Notes under the pieces: generated by a model | What the model was told of the DNA's origin: nothing | Database searches by the model: none | Seen by the model: only the letters and a program-made list of their open reading frames with translations | DNA from: Nemania diffusa | Lineage: Eukaryota > Ascomycota > Sordariomycetes > Xylariales > Xylariaceae | NCBI GenBank assembly: GCA_038501195.1 | Contig: JBBPUQ010000001.1 | Span: 3,906,001 to 3,970,000, forward strand | Direction of reading: 5' to 3' | DNA length: 64,000 nucleotides | Part shown: positions 38,853-48,588 of the stretch, one piece after another | Numbering within the stretch: the stretch's first letter is position 1 | Layout: each line of letters starts with the position of its first letter | Position numbers and translations under genes: made by a program

Positions 38853-40599
38853 TTACAATCCTTTTTTCAGTTTTCGCATCATAATCGTAGCTTGAGAATC
38901 CTGGATTTTGAAGTCCATCATTTTGACGCTCTTAGGTCGGGCTGTCCTGCTTGGGGGCAGCTTAATGTCAAACTAGAGAATCATGTGAGCGAGAAGCATC
39001 TTAGACTCAAGGGAGGCAGCGAAGCGGCCAGGGCAAGCGTTTCTCCCGTGACCAAACCCTATATGCGTACTATCCGTGGAAGCGTAGTCATAACGAGATG
39101 CTCCGGCTTTATGAACCATGCGCTCATGATAATACCGAAAGTCGTCGAATTCGTAAGGATTAGGCACATCGTCCTGTGCCGGCGATGTTATCGCAATACA
39201 GATGTAGGTGTCTTTTGGCAAGACCAGACCGTCGTGCAATACGATATCCTGCTTGACAATTCTTCGGAAAGCTAGTGCACTTGGTGGGTAGTGCCGCGAT
39301 ATTTCCTTGACGAAGCTGTCTGTTTTAAGCAGCCTACTAGCCGACCGTTTACCCCATCCCCTATCTTCTGCTAGCACCTGTCTCATTTCTTCCCGTATAG
39401 GTTCGACATACTCCGGTTTCTCAACAAGTTCATAGAGGCAGTTCATGACGACCTCGACGACTGATCGTATAGAGCCCATTATTGTGTACACAAACCTGTT
39501 GGCTAAGTTGTCCGGTGTGTATTCATCATCTGTAGCAATACCCATCATCCATTGCATGACGTCGTTCGGCTTCTCGTATTTATCAGAAGTCATCTGGCCA
39601 CGTGAGTTATATATCGCATCGAGCGCCATGCGTTGCTCGATCAGGGGCTCGAGGAACTCGTGCAGCTCCTTCATACAATCCCTAAGGCGCTTACGAGACG
39701 GAATCACAGCGCCCAGGAGAGGGTGGGTGAAGCGCGGGGAATTTCGTAGAAGTAAGACTGTGTGAAAGATGGCCATTACAAGATCTAGTTGTAGCTGGAG
39801 CCATCTCTTGTCTCGACATATAGGTACCCCAAGGAACAGGCGAGATGTGATCCGCGCCATGAGTCGATAGATGTAGGGAGAAAGCCTATGCTCACACCAC
39901 TCCTCTGCATAACGGATGTTAGTGTAGTCCATACATAGGGGCGGTGAAATAGCATACCAGTGATGATCAACGGGTCTTCGCTTGCTGTGATTTCGAGTTC
40001 TTCGTGGATATGTTCCATCAGCATGTGAAGTTGCGGTATGAACTTCGTTTTAACCGCATGGTGACCCAGATAGCGTCTACGCAATATATTCGCACCCGTG
40101 TAAGGGCCCATCATGTCCTAACCCAGGGCTGTTGGTGAGTTAAACAAACGACAAGCGCGGCATGCACTAACATTAAAGATTGCCTCGTTAGAGGCGAGAC
40201 GGTCATCCTTGAGATTCACAAGCTCGTCGACATACTTTCTTGTGATAATAGTTATATTGGATTCTGGTCTAACCACCGTAAAGAGGCCGGAAGGGACCTT
40301 GAATGAGTGGTTTTCTAAGTCAGCCCATGGCCGTTGATTTTCTCCTCGGCGGCACAACGAACAGTCTCGCAGCCCTTCTTAATGATGTCCCATCCGGAGG
40401 AATAAAACCTATACCGGGTCACCCATCTTGGCTTGAACGGGTATTTTGCCCCAACAACGGGAGCCTCGGGGAACTTTCGGTACTGGCTTCCAAGACCCGG
40501 AAGGTCACCAGCCACGAGATAGATTACAACCAAACTGGCTAGGAAGTAAACCCAAAGGCCAGACCCTACAAGGTCTTTTGGCGTATGTCCTGGTTCCAT
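38853..40599 (-). pseudogene. Cytochrome P450 with in-frame stop near the C terminus (CYP68/503-like)
   Basis: Four exons: 40,359-40,599, 40,172-40,314, 39,958-40,117 and 38,973-39,904, with introns of 44, 54 and 53 bp. The result is 491 residues up to a TAG at 38,973-38,975. The same frame then continues without another stop to TAA at 38,853, adding 39 P450-like residues (FDIKLPPSRTARPKSVKMMD). Features in order: membrane anchor about residues 14-31, RITSRLFLGVPICR, ExxR as E382/R385, and heme-binding FGHGRNACPGRF with Cys472. It resembles the CYP68/CYP503 group (ent-kaurene oxidase type), from recalled patterns. The I-helix reads MGSIRSVVEV, with Ser where the oxygen-activating Thr is expected. 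The first intron uses a weak GTTGTG donor. The stop removes the last beta-strand region, so the enzyme is truncated and probably damaged, or the stop is a recent mutation or sequencing error. The frame is otherwise open. Confidence 0.8.
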
Positions 40600-42435
40600 C
40601 TGCCAAGATTAAACGGTGTCGTTTCTGGAGCTATTTTAGGTACCTCGAAACTCTAGACTAGGGTGGGCCACGCAGTGAATTCAGCTCACCAAGAAGATGG
40701 CGTGAGTAACAACGGCCTGGGTACTAGGCTGGATATATATCACAGATCGCATCTCCCACAAGTGATTGAAAAACTCCGAGAGGCTTTAATACAGCAACAT
40801 GGTTAACAGGAAACATTGATACCAGTGCATCCGGAACTACCTACCCCATGCAGCAATTAATTACTGATTCGGAACTGCCTCATGGAGTAGCTTGTGTTTT
40901 TAGTAGTTAGATAGGTGGCTACCTCGATTCTAGACAAAGGTTTGACAAACGCCATATCTTGGATTCTATATCCTAAATATGAAAGCACATACATGATACT
41001 TACCTTTCACCAGGAATTTATTTACGCATGGCAAATCCGTTATTTATAGGGTTATTCTTGTAAGTGGATTGTTATTTGCGTTATGTTGATATCAACTATC
41101 TAGGGTCGTAAGCTAGGGTGCTTGTGTGCCCAAGGTAGGTAATCATAGGTGCTAATACCTAGGTACCTAAAGCTTTATGCTAAGGATACCACCCTTTTCT
41201 TTTGCCTACAGTTTAAACTCTAATGAAGGATACCTAAATTATTGCGCTCAAATTTAGACTGTAGCAGTGTATCTAGGCTTTGAAAAAGCTAAACCTTGAA
41301 AGATTGGGTATGGTTGTGTAGTGCTAGAGTGGTAGAATGAAGTTGGTTCGACGAAAGGTCATGCAAATAAGGAAAGGAGTACCTATCCATTACAGAGCAT
41401 ATATATATATTAAACATATGCGTCTAATAAAATGAACCCACTTAGCATTGACTGTTTAATATAAGTATTTCCATCGGGCAAGATTCTAAGCATTATTCGT
41501 ATTCCGGCGAAAGTAACGACAAGGGAATTCCTAGCGGTGACAATATGCTCAAGTAACTCTCAAGACAGATGAACATACCCATTACTTTTATGTGTCTTTA
41601 TAATAATAGGGATATAGACAAACCCAAATAGAATATGCATGAACCTGGCACTACCTAGGTACTTTAGCGACAATCTTAGCCTTCTATGCTCCCACTACTA
41701 GCGCTGCCACTAACTATGATACGGGCTTGAAGTGAGTCAACTCAAGAGAAAAAAGAGATGCCCAATATACGAAGGTCAAGTGAGGCAAGAGGGAGCAAGG
41801 TAGCTGAATACAAGCTTCCAAGAACGATGTATTACAAATATTAGGCCGTAGACTTCCTGTCTAGGCTGTAGAAAGTTAGGTAAATGACTACTTGATACCT
41901 AAAAGATTATTGTCAATGAGAATATCATTCCAAGCCCTTGTTAGATCTATGAACCAAAGTTTTACTATGGTTATATATTACTAAGAGAGAAATTGTAACA
42001 CTACGAACTATTTGTGACGCTAGAAGAAACCATTGTTATTATGCGAGGACGTAAATTATAAACCTGTTATACGTCCTTATAGCACAATTAATCGGGACAA
42101 TCATTTTGCTACCATTTTGAACCACCCCCCCCCTTCCCTCCCACCCTCGGCGCGTTACATTAGTTTATTTATTTATAAGAATTTTTAGTATTGTAACATT
42201 ATCCACGCTATAACACGACAGAGAGCGTATTCTTTGAACCATACTTACTCATTTAAGTTTATATCGATTTTCTATGTAATGATTTTGTTAAGTAATAAAC
42301 ACGGCGAATCAAGCATGTAAATCAACGAAGAAACAACTAGGCTTAAGCCTCCAGTTTAGTTTTGCGGAATTTCCTCCTTAAGAAGTTGAGATAACGTGCT
42401 CAGTGACAATACGATCATATATAGTACCAAGAGAG
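40600..42435. other. Intergenic, 1.8 kb, no gene recognised
   Basis: The sequence leans AT-rich and has no coding pattern. It contains TACCTAGGTACCTA-type palindromic motifs (about 41,155-41,170), a C-rich run of nine C (about 42,125), and several short AT stretches. It may be old transposon DNA or simply gene-poor sequence upstream of the P450 gene. Confidence 0.5.
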
Positions 42436-42816
42436 CTATATAGTGAACGATCGGAAATAGAGAAAACCGAGGACGCAGAGAGAAATTGAGAAGCTAGAAG
42501 CATATAATTCGGCGATGAAGGAAACAACTGGCCTGCTCGTGCGTCTATAGACAAGAAGAAGAAGGCTCATCAGTGACCAAATTATGAGCATCCTCACTGA
42601 TAAAGCGAAGAAAAATTGAAGCCAGACAGACATAGGTACTCGGCTATAGGCCTTGAAGTACGCAGTCAGAGGCACTGAAATGCTGTCGAGAACACTTGTC
42701 CACTTCCAGCTCCCGCCCGCAACATTTCTATGGGAAGCTGCGTTCCAGGCCCCAGAGATTTCCTCGTAAAGGCTATTCAAGAGCGTGCTTGCACTCGACA
42801 ATTTGATAGACACCAT
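42436..42816 (-). CDS. Small predicted membrane protein, unknown function
   Basis: Family not recognised. This is an unspliced frame of 126 residues. The first 60 residues are polar with aromatic spacing (SGAWNAASHRN, GGSWKWTSVLD). Two hydrophobic stretches follow: about residues 64-90 (VWLQFFFALSVRMLIIWSLM onward), ended by an Arg-Arg pair, and about 104-121 (SSFSISLCVLGFLYF). It is isolated, with over 1 kb of non-coding DNA on each side, and AT-leaning. It may be a genuine lineage-specific membrane protein or a chance frame. Support is limited to its length in a region where other frames are short, and to its organised hydrophobic segments. Confidence 0.35.
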   Translation of the reverse strand: MVSIKLSSASTLLNSLYEEISGAWNAASHRNVAGGSWKWTSVLDSISVPLTAYFKAYSRVPMSVWLQFFFALSVRMLIIWSLMSLLLLVYRRTSRPVVSFIAELYASSFSISLCVLGFLYFRSFTI

Positions 42817-43938
42817 GTTGCTTGGGTTTCGGGGTTGAGTTAGGTTTGAAGTTTGTGCGAGGTTAACGAGAGCTATGAACTTGAGGAGATATTTATCTTC
42901 CGCTGAGCCTATTGAAAAAGGGACATCTGCATTTGTATTAAATCTTTGTGTCCTTTATGAGCACACTATATAAAGGACTAGCTCTATAGAATACTGCTTT
43001 TATTTTTATTTTTTATAATAAAATAAAGCCGCTGCCTTTGTCTTGTGGAGGTATCAAATGATGATGTTTAAAATCTTGATAGACCTCTGTTAGGATTACA
43101 AGAATCGAGCATCTTACACATCTAAAATTAAAAGGGACCTAGGTACCTAACATTATGTAGGAGAGCTAAAATCCGCTATATGTACGAATATCCGCCTATC
43201 AAGATTCTATATGTACTCAATTTGCATCTTAGGAACCACCTACATATGTAGCCAGTTAGGTACCCATGTAAGAGTTAGACGGACACTAAGTAGGTACCTG
43301 CCTGCATCGGTTTTCTTAGTATTGGTAACAGCCTTTTTGTTATTCTCTGATGTATTTTATAGGCTATACTAATGAATAGTTTTCAATATGTACAAATCAG
43401 TTTGAGTTCACGCAGTGAACTGATTCCGAACTGATTTCTTTTTATACATGGGAACAAACCTACATTAGTGGAGAGATGCCAAGCATTAGGTGTTACTTAC
43501 ACCACTGTACCAGCCCAAGATCCCCAAGATCTACCCCACTGTCCCAAACCCTCTCCAAGCTTGCCTGTACCTTAGGTCTAGTACCTAAGTCTTATGGGAT
43601 TCTCAGGAGCTTTGACCTCACGCAACTTTCTCCTCATACTACCTATCTCTTTGTCTTGGGGACAAAATCAGATCGTTTATTAAATCGTCTCATTTGTGAA
43701 GCTGGTAGAAAACTGGATGCCAACTCAGAAAACATTTTAATAACTCGAATTCCTTCGGCTCAAACTACCCCGCTAGTGACCCCTCTATCATCCTAATAGG
43801 TATCGAGTTTTCGTAACACACCTCCTAAGTAGGCGTTCTGGAATCCGTGCTTCCTATATACTCGGTGGCCGCATCCCCTTCGGCCACGGATAAATAAAAC
43901 ACAAGCCAAATTGTACTACTACCAAAAGGACTGTTACC
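42817..43938. other. Intergenic with imperfect inverted repeat
   Basis: No reliable gene. It includes TAGGTACC-rich DNA at 43,130-43,310 and an inverted/direct repeat at 43,393-43,437. A 106-codon + frame at 43,476-43,796 lacks any known motif and was not called. The last 100 bases lead into the gene at 43,939 through a good start context (TTACCATGAC). Confidence 0.5.
43393..43437. repeat. Imperfect inverted repeat with internal GAACTGATT direct repeat
   Basis: AAATCAGTTTGAGTTCAC and the downstream GTGAAC...GAACTGATTT pair as arms around a GCA loop, with three extra bases in the right arm. GAACTGATT itself occurs twice in a row, separated by CC. It could be a small foldback element or a regulatory palindrome. 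Confidence 0.5.
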
Positions 43939-44505
43939 ATGACGTCTATAGCATCCCAAGCGACGAAGGGAATGGCAAAGCTGTCGCTCGATCCTATATC
44001 ATCGACCTCGTCAAAACCGAAACCAAAGCCTAAAAAGAAAGCTTTAGTCGACTCGTGGGAGGACGAAGAAAGTAGCGCGTCCGAGGCCGAAGCCGAGACT
44101 GAACCCCCCACGCCGTCCGCACAACTCGACAGTACCAAACAGGACGGGGTGGCTGCGCCACCTCCAACACCCCTATCTCCCTCGTATGGGCGCCATGGGC
44201 CCAACGGGAGCATTGGAACCAGCGCGCCATGGGCCGCGGGAAGTAGCACCGGAGGGACCTACAGCGGTCGGGAGGATGCTCAGAATGACGGTGGCATGAG
44301 ACGACCCGAGAAGACGGATGCGGTGGCAAGGCGCATGATCGCTAGTGCGCTGGGCGTGCGTGCCCCAAAGCAGACCGAGGAGCAGAAAGCGTACGATCGC
44401 TCTGTGCGCGAGAAGGAGCGCAAGAGACGGGAGGAAGAGCGCGAGGCGGAACGGAAACGGAAAGAGGAGGCAGAGAAGGCTAAGGCTGCTATGTGGGATG
44501 ATTGA
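43939..44505 (+). CDS. Conserved-looking charged protein, unknown function
   Basis: Family not recognised with certainty. It is a single-exon gene of 188 residues. The N-terminal half is disordered and acidic/Ser/Pro-rich, with a Lys/Pro stretch (KPKPKPKKK, about residues 26-34) that could act as a nuclear signal, followed by LVDSWEDEESSASEAEAE. From about residue 122 comes a structured-looking segment, RPEKTDAVARRMIASALGVR, then KQTEEQKAYDRSVREKE, and finally a long charged helix of Arg/Glu/Lys repeats ending in AAMWDD. The last part is a likely single alpha helix or coiled coil. The central segment resembles a motif found in many ascomycete hypothetical proteins, as far as I can recall. The start context (ACCATGA) is good, and the higher GC content than its flanks supports coding. 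Confidence 0.75.
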   Translation: MTSIASQATKGMAKLSLDPISSTSSKPKPKPKKKALVDSWEDEESSASEAEAETEPPTPSAQLDSTKQDGVAAPPPTPLSPSYGRHGPNGSIGTSAPWAAGSSTGGTYSGREDAQNDGGMRRPEKTDAVARRMIASALGVRAPKQTEEQKAYDRSVREKERKRREEEREAERKRKEEAEKAKAAMWDD

Positions 44506-45325
44506 GTCCTTGGCCGGCAGCCTGTACCCCTAGAAAAGTTCACCGGGTTCGTTCTTTTCGGAAAATGAAATGGGGATACCTAATCACCTGTAGGTAGACC
44601 ATATCAAAAGCGGGCTGTGTTGTGATTTCCCAGCGAGTAAGTCCCTTGTTTTCGGCGACGTTAGGAGATAACGCACGCTTTTTATTGTATCACTAGGCGT
44701 CTAGGCCATTTGCTTAAATCTGAATAGTTGGGTATATAGCGTGCCTTTCGATGTTCACAATTTTGGGTATGCAATCTCTTGATTCTGATTTTAGCGATTA
44801 ATTAAGGGATTTGTTACAGCGAAGGCTTATTTTTACCTGGCTTAGGAATCCTATCGGTAGGGATCTATACCTAGGTAGCCGCAAGACTATAATCTTTATA
44901 GCACAAAGTGCAGTATCAAAACCCAATCTACTAAACTAACGACGAGACGGTGTTACCCGAGTAGTGAGCTACACTTCCAAGCTATTTTCGGGTAATTATT
45001 TCGAGTTGACATGAGCACTTAATAAAAGCCGCCTATATTTCCTTATTGTTTATCACATTTTCAGTACCTCGCAGCCCGTATTCTTATTAAACCACTAACT
45101 GATTTCCCCTCCTCACTTGGTTGAGAGACTATCAAATAGAAAAAGAACTTGGGAAACGATATTGCTATCTCTATACTATAGTAATAAATATAGTTTTGGG
45201 TTATTTATTCACCCTGGAAGTTGGGTCTCTTTCCCTAGAGCTCGGGTCTAATTTACAAGACTTCGCTATATGACTTGTTGCGTAAGCTTGTGCTATTTTC
45301 GCATGACTTTGTCAAATTTGCTCTA
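44506..45325. other. Intergenic between two convergent genes
   Basis: AT-leaning spacer of 820 bp with no gene signal, between the 3' ends of the charged protein gene (+) and the RRG7-like gene (-). Confidence 0.5.
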
Positions 45326-46144
45326 TCACTGGGGAGGCTTTGCATCTGCTCCGGCTTCCCGCTGAGGGTCTATATTTTCAGGTCCTATTGTTGGAGATGT
45401 GCCGGGAAGCGCGTAACGTCGCCCCTTCCATGTTAACACGAGGCGCTGCGTGTTCCCGTGACGGTCCTCATCCGAAAGTCTCGCCGTGACGCCCATGCCT
45501 TCGAGGCCTTCCTCCTCAGCTCTCCGATTCCACAGCATTTGCTCGAGGTCGCCGTCTCCAGTGCAAGATACGTAGCCCAAGGGCCAGCGGCTGTGCGCCA
45601 ATGCCTCTCTAACACCCTTGGTAGCCGGGCGTTGAGTGACGAAGAGGCCTACGACACCAGAACCACGCCATCCAGACGGTGCGCCTAGATAGGCGCCCTC
45701 AAGCTCGCGGATGAACTGCGGACCGACCCTGGAGGTTCTAGCTGTAGAATACGCTTTGCACTGTAGAATCACGCGCAGTGGTAGGTGATCGGGCGTAGAG
45801 GGCACGCTCCATGTTCCCAGGAGATCAATGCCCTTATCAGATTGCCCGCCTATCCGCCGTAGGTTGAACCCTAGTGGACGTAGAGCTGCGGCCACGCTGT
45901 ACTCGTAACGTGTGCCGATGAATACTTTGGACTCTACATCTAGGCCGGTGCGCTCCGCGTACGCGATGTACGAGGCGAGATCATGATGCTGGTCCTTGCT
46001 AGCTGCTTCCGGGTAGTGAAGCGTGCCTAATGTAAAGAATCGCGTTGGCGATAAATGCGATCCATTGGTACAAATGCGGCTACCGTGAGGCCTGTTGAAT
46101 AGCAAGCCAAGCCTGTCTCTGAAACAGACTGGGTACCGCCACAT
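45326..46144 (-). CDS. RRG7-like mitochondrial protein (DUF2034, restriction-endonuclease fold)
   Basis: Single-exon gene of 272 residues. The core reads FIGTRYEYSVAAALRPLGF, GGQSDKGIDLLGTW, then LRVILQCKAY and VGPQFIRELEGA. This is the pattern of the fungal family named for yeast Rrg7, 'required for respiratory growth', which adopts a PD-(D/E)xK nuclease-like fold related to Mrr. Candidate catalytic residues are Glu81, Asp107 and Gln128-x-Lys130. The first 35 residues are rich in Arg and hydrophobics without acidic residues apart from one Asp, in keeping with a mitochondrial presequence. In yeast, loss harms respiratory growth and mitochondrial DNA; the exact activity is not established. The gene is divergent from MED21 across 416 bp, so the two promoters probably overlap. 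The C-terminal 60 residues are polar and less conserved. Confidence 0.85.
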   Translation of the reverse strand: MWRYPVCFRDRLGLLFNRPHGSRICTNGSHLSPTRFFTLGTLHYPEAASKDQHHDLASYIAYAERTGLDVESKVFIGTRYEYSVAAALRPLGFNLRRIGGQSDKGIDLLGTWSVPSTPDHLPLRVILQCKAYSTARTSRVGPQFIRELEGAYLGAPSGWRGSGVVGLFVTQRPATKGVREALAHSRWPLGYVSCTGDGDLEQMLWNRRAEEEGLEGMGVTARLSDEDRHGNTQRLVLTWKGRRYALPGTSPTIGPENIDPQREAGADAKPPQ

Positions 46145-46560
46145 TCCACATCTCTCGTATGCCTGTGGAGGCAGGCTTGTTGTTATTATTGAAGTTGCTT
46201 GGATGAAGGATGGAGTTGCGAGACATTGACTACCTACCTACCTATGTAGGTAGTAGCTTCCTACTGAAGTACGTAAAATTTCATTGACCAAGCTCCAAGC
46301 TTGGCGCATGCATACCTAGGTATTTACCCTAAGTAGGTACCTCCAGCCCTGCAACAGCGTTACACCTAATTAGGTGGTAGCTGCATGGTAAAGCGACTAA
46401 GGTGTAAGTAAGATGTAGTGGGGTAGCTTTTCTACTAGGTTTGTAGGTGACATACATTAAGCCATCCGACATTGCAGCTTAATACCTGCCTCCACGACCT
46501 ATATTTGAGATTGAGCCAGCCAAGCGGTTCAGTCCTTTCCACCAGAGACATCTTTATACG
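46145..46560. promoter_or_regulatory. Bidirectional promoter region between RRG7-like and MED21 genes
   Basis: This 416-bp spacer lies between two divergently transcribed genes. It is dense in TACCTA/TAGGTA motifs, including TACCTACCTACCTATGTAGG near 46,230-46,250 and GTAGGTACCT near 46,335. No TATA box is obvious. The regulatory role is inferred from gene orientation only. Confidence 0.5.
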
Positions 46561-47190
46561 ATGGGGGATAGGCTCACCCAATTGCAAGATGCTGTCGATC
46601 AGGTTTGTGTGCTCGATATTCCCTTGGCAATGATCAAAGAAAGCAAAAGTCAGGCTGACCATGGGATCTCTAGCTTGCGACCCAGTTCATCGCCTCTATC
46701 AACTACATCAACCAGCACCACAGCCTTGAAACGCTTGGTCCACGGGACCAGATCGTTGTTATACCTAAACAGGAAGCAGATCAGCAAGAAGGTTCGTTGT
46801 CTTCACTCTCGGTTTCGTCCCTCTGGCCCCCCCTGTTTCGATTCTCTCTCACTGGCACAACCACGTCGCCTCACAGCACCTACATCTCTGTTATAGCTAC
46901 ACACTCTGCTAACGCACAGAGCCGAAACAGTGGACCCGCACCCCGAGGACGTCTTTCGTGCCGCACAGATCGAGCTCGCCCGAGATCTCATCACCAAAGA
47001 GCAGCAGATCGAGCTCCTGATCTCGATTTTACCTGGCCTCGACAACAGCGAGCAAGACCAAGAACGCAACATCCGTGAGCTTGAGGAGGAGCTCAAGGTC
47101 GCCGAGGCCCAGCGTCAAGAGGCTATAAAAGAGCGTGAAGAGACACTTGCTAAACTCGATACCGTCATTCGTAGTATTCGGCGACCATGA
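46561..47190 (+). CDS. MED21: Mediator complex subunit 21 (Med21/Srb7)
   Basis: Three exons: 46,561-46,602, 46,674-46,791 and 46,922-47,190, with introns of 71 and 130 bp, giving 142 residues. The protein opens [20 protein letters not shown], the hallmark of Med21, continues with [20 protein letters not shown] and ends in a long helix containing [20 protein letters not shown] and [10 protein letters not shown]. Med21 pairs with Med7 in the middle module of Mediator and links activators to RNA polymerase II; it is essential in yeast. Length matches ascomycete orthologues. The second intron offers two closely placed acceptors (CAG at 46,919 and AG at 46,921); only the downstream one keeps frame, joining GAAG to CC to give ...[12 protein letters not shown]. 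The first 14 codons sit alone in exon 1. Confidence 0.95.
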
Positions 47191-47687
47191 TGCTTATACA
47201 GAAGGCTCTGACGGGCTATGATAAGGCAATTATAGCAAGCGCGGGGGAGGAGGACCGAGGAGCTAGGAGAGTAGAAGAGAAAATGTTTATATGATACCCA
47301 CGGCGATATATGGTTACGGTAGGCGCTAGTGTTTCTAGTAATATTGAATAACGATATTCTCTTTTTGTTTGGGGGTCGGGACGGAGGGCATGCTTGCCTG
47401 CCGACAAACCTGTTCTCGCTGAATAAAAGATAATGCCTGATATGCTAACTAAATCGTTTCTGGTACTGGTCTCAACCCTAAATTTGAAAGGGATTAATTG
47501 TACTTCTATACCGTTTCAATACGTTTCCCCTATATACATGAAAAGAAGGTCTATCACGAGTTACCGTAATAATGAATATAGCTAAGATGTAGCGCGTCCT
47601 CTTCGGCTAGTGACTTTCAAACAGTCGCTGATGCTAGATATACGCGCCCACCTCATCTGGAAATATTACCGCAATGACTGTGGTAAT
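47191..47687. other. Convergent spacer between MED21 and nucleotidase genes
   Basis: Roughly 500 bp with both 3' untranslated regions expected. Short frames are present on both strands, but none looks like protein. No repeat of note. Confidence 0.5.
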
Positions 47688-48588
47688 TTAGTTTGATGAT
47701 TTGAAAAATTCCGAGTAGATGGATCGCAATTCTTCCAAGTGCCGGATCTGATATTTTGATGCCTGCGTTTCCGGCAACGGCACGTCTTCCTCCACTAAGT
47801 GGGCTGCTGTCCACCCGAGTTTCTGAGCCGCAACACAATTTATATAAGAGTCATCTGTACCTGGGAGTCAGCCTTGGTGTGCCGAGTATAGGCCTAATGA
47901 ACTTCTAAGACTTACCAACAAAGTAACAGTCCTCTGGCCGTGTTACTCCGGCCTCTCGCATGGCTTTTTCGTACATGGCCGGTTGCGGTTTGCACAGGAA
48001 AGGGACATCCGAGTAATTACAGTAGGTTAGTCCCTCGAAGAGATCCTCGATCTCCAGCAGCTTGATAACTCTCCGGCCATGGTTGACATAGGCATTCGTT
48101 AGCAGCCAGGGTTTAACTTTCGAAGTGTCGATGTCCTCAAGCATCTTGCGTAGCTGCGGGTTTGGCTTGATGACGCCCTCGAGGGGGAGCGCATCATCGA
48201 CTTGGGCATTGTACTCTAAGGGTTCGATCTGATGGTGTCGGACCAGCCCCTCGATGGCTAATCCGTAGTTCTTGTAGTACTCTGAATGCAGCCGTATTGC
48301 GTCTTCCTCGGACAGCCCCAAGTGTTTTGCAAAATACTCGTCTATAAGTTTTGCCATCATGTCATGGACCTTGCTGCCTAAGGCCGTCATTATTAGCGCG
48401 CTCTCGCTTAATTGAGTGTTTAATTGCACGAAACCTTACTCTTGGGGTATAGACAGTTGTCTATATCGCTATAGATGGCATTAGCGAGCTTTTAGGGTGT
48501 TATAACCAGCTTCGTTCGTGACAACTTACAAGAACAGTACAGGTCGAGATGAGGGTGCCCCATCGCATTCCGCTGCCTGTAATCCCAT
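47688..48588 (-). CDS. Pyrimidine 5'-nucleotidase, HAD superfamily (SDT1/PHM8-like)
   Basis: Four exons: 48,530-48,588, 48,440-48,468 (29 bp), 47,916-48,377 and 47,688-47,854, with introns of 61, 62 and 61 bp, giving 238 residues. All HAD motifs are rebuilt by the splicing: motif I FFDIDNCLYP (Asp21, Asp23) across exons 1-2, motif II LLTNAY (Thr123, Asn124), Lys159 in LCKPQP, and motif IV YFVDDS (Asp184, Asp185) across exons 3-4. The cap segment reads EYYKNYGLAIEGLVRHH. The family dephosphorylates UMP/CMP and other 5'-nucleotides and acts in pyrimidine salvage and nucleotide detoxification in the cytoplasm. Motif I is split by a 29-bp microexon, so gene finders could miss the true N terminus and begin at the later ATG inside intron 2. 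The family call is firm; substrate is inferred from homology. Confidence 0.93.

Noticed and set aside
43476..43796. 106-codon + strand frame (MPSIRCYLHHC...)
   Set aside because: Ser/Thr/Leu-rich without known motifs, in an AT-leaning spacer. Length alone is not enough.
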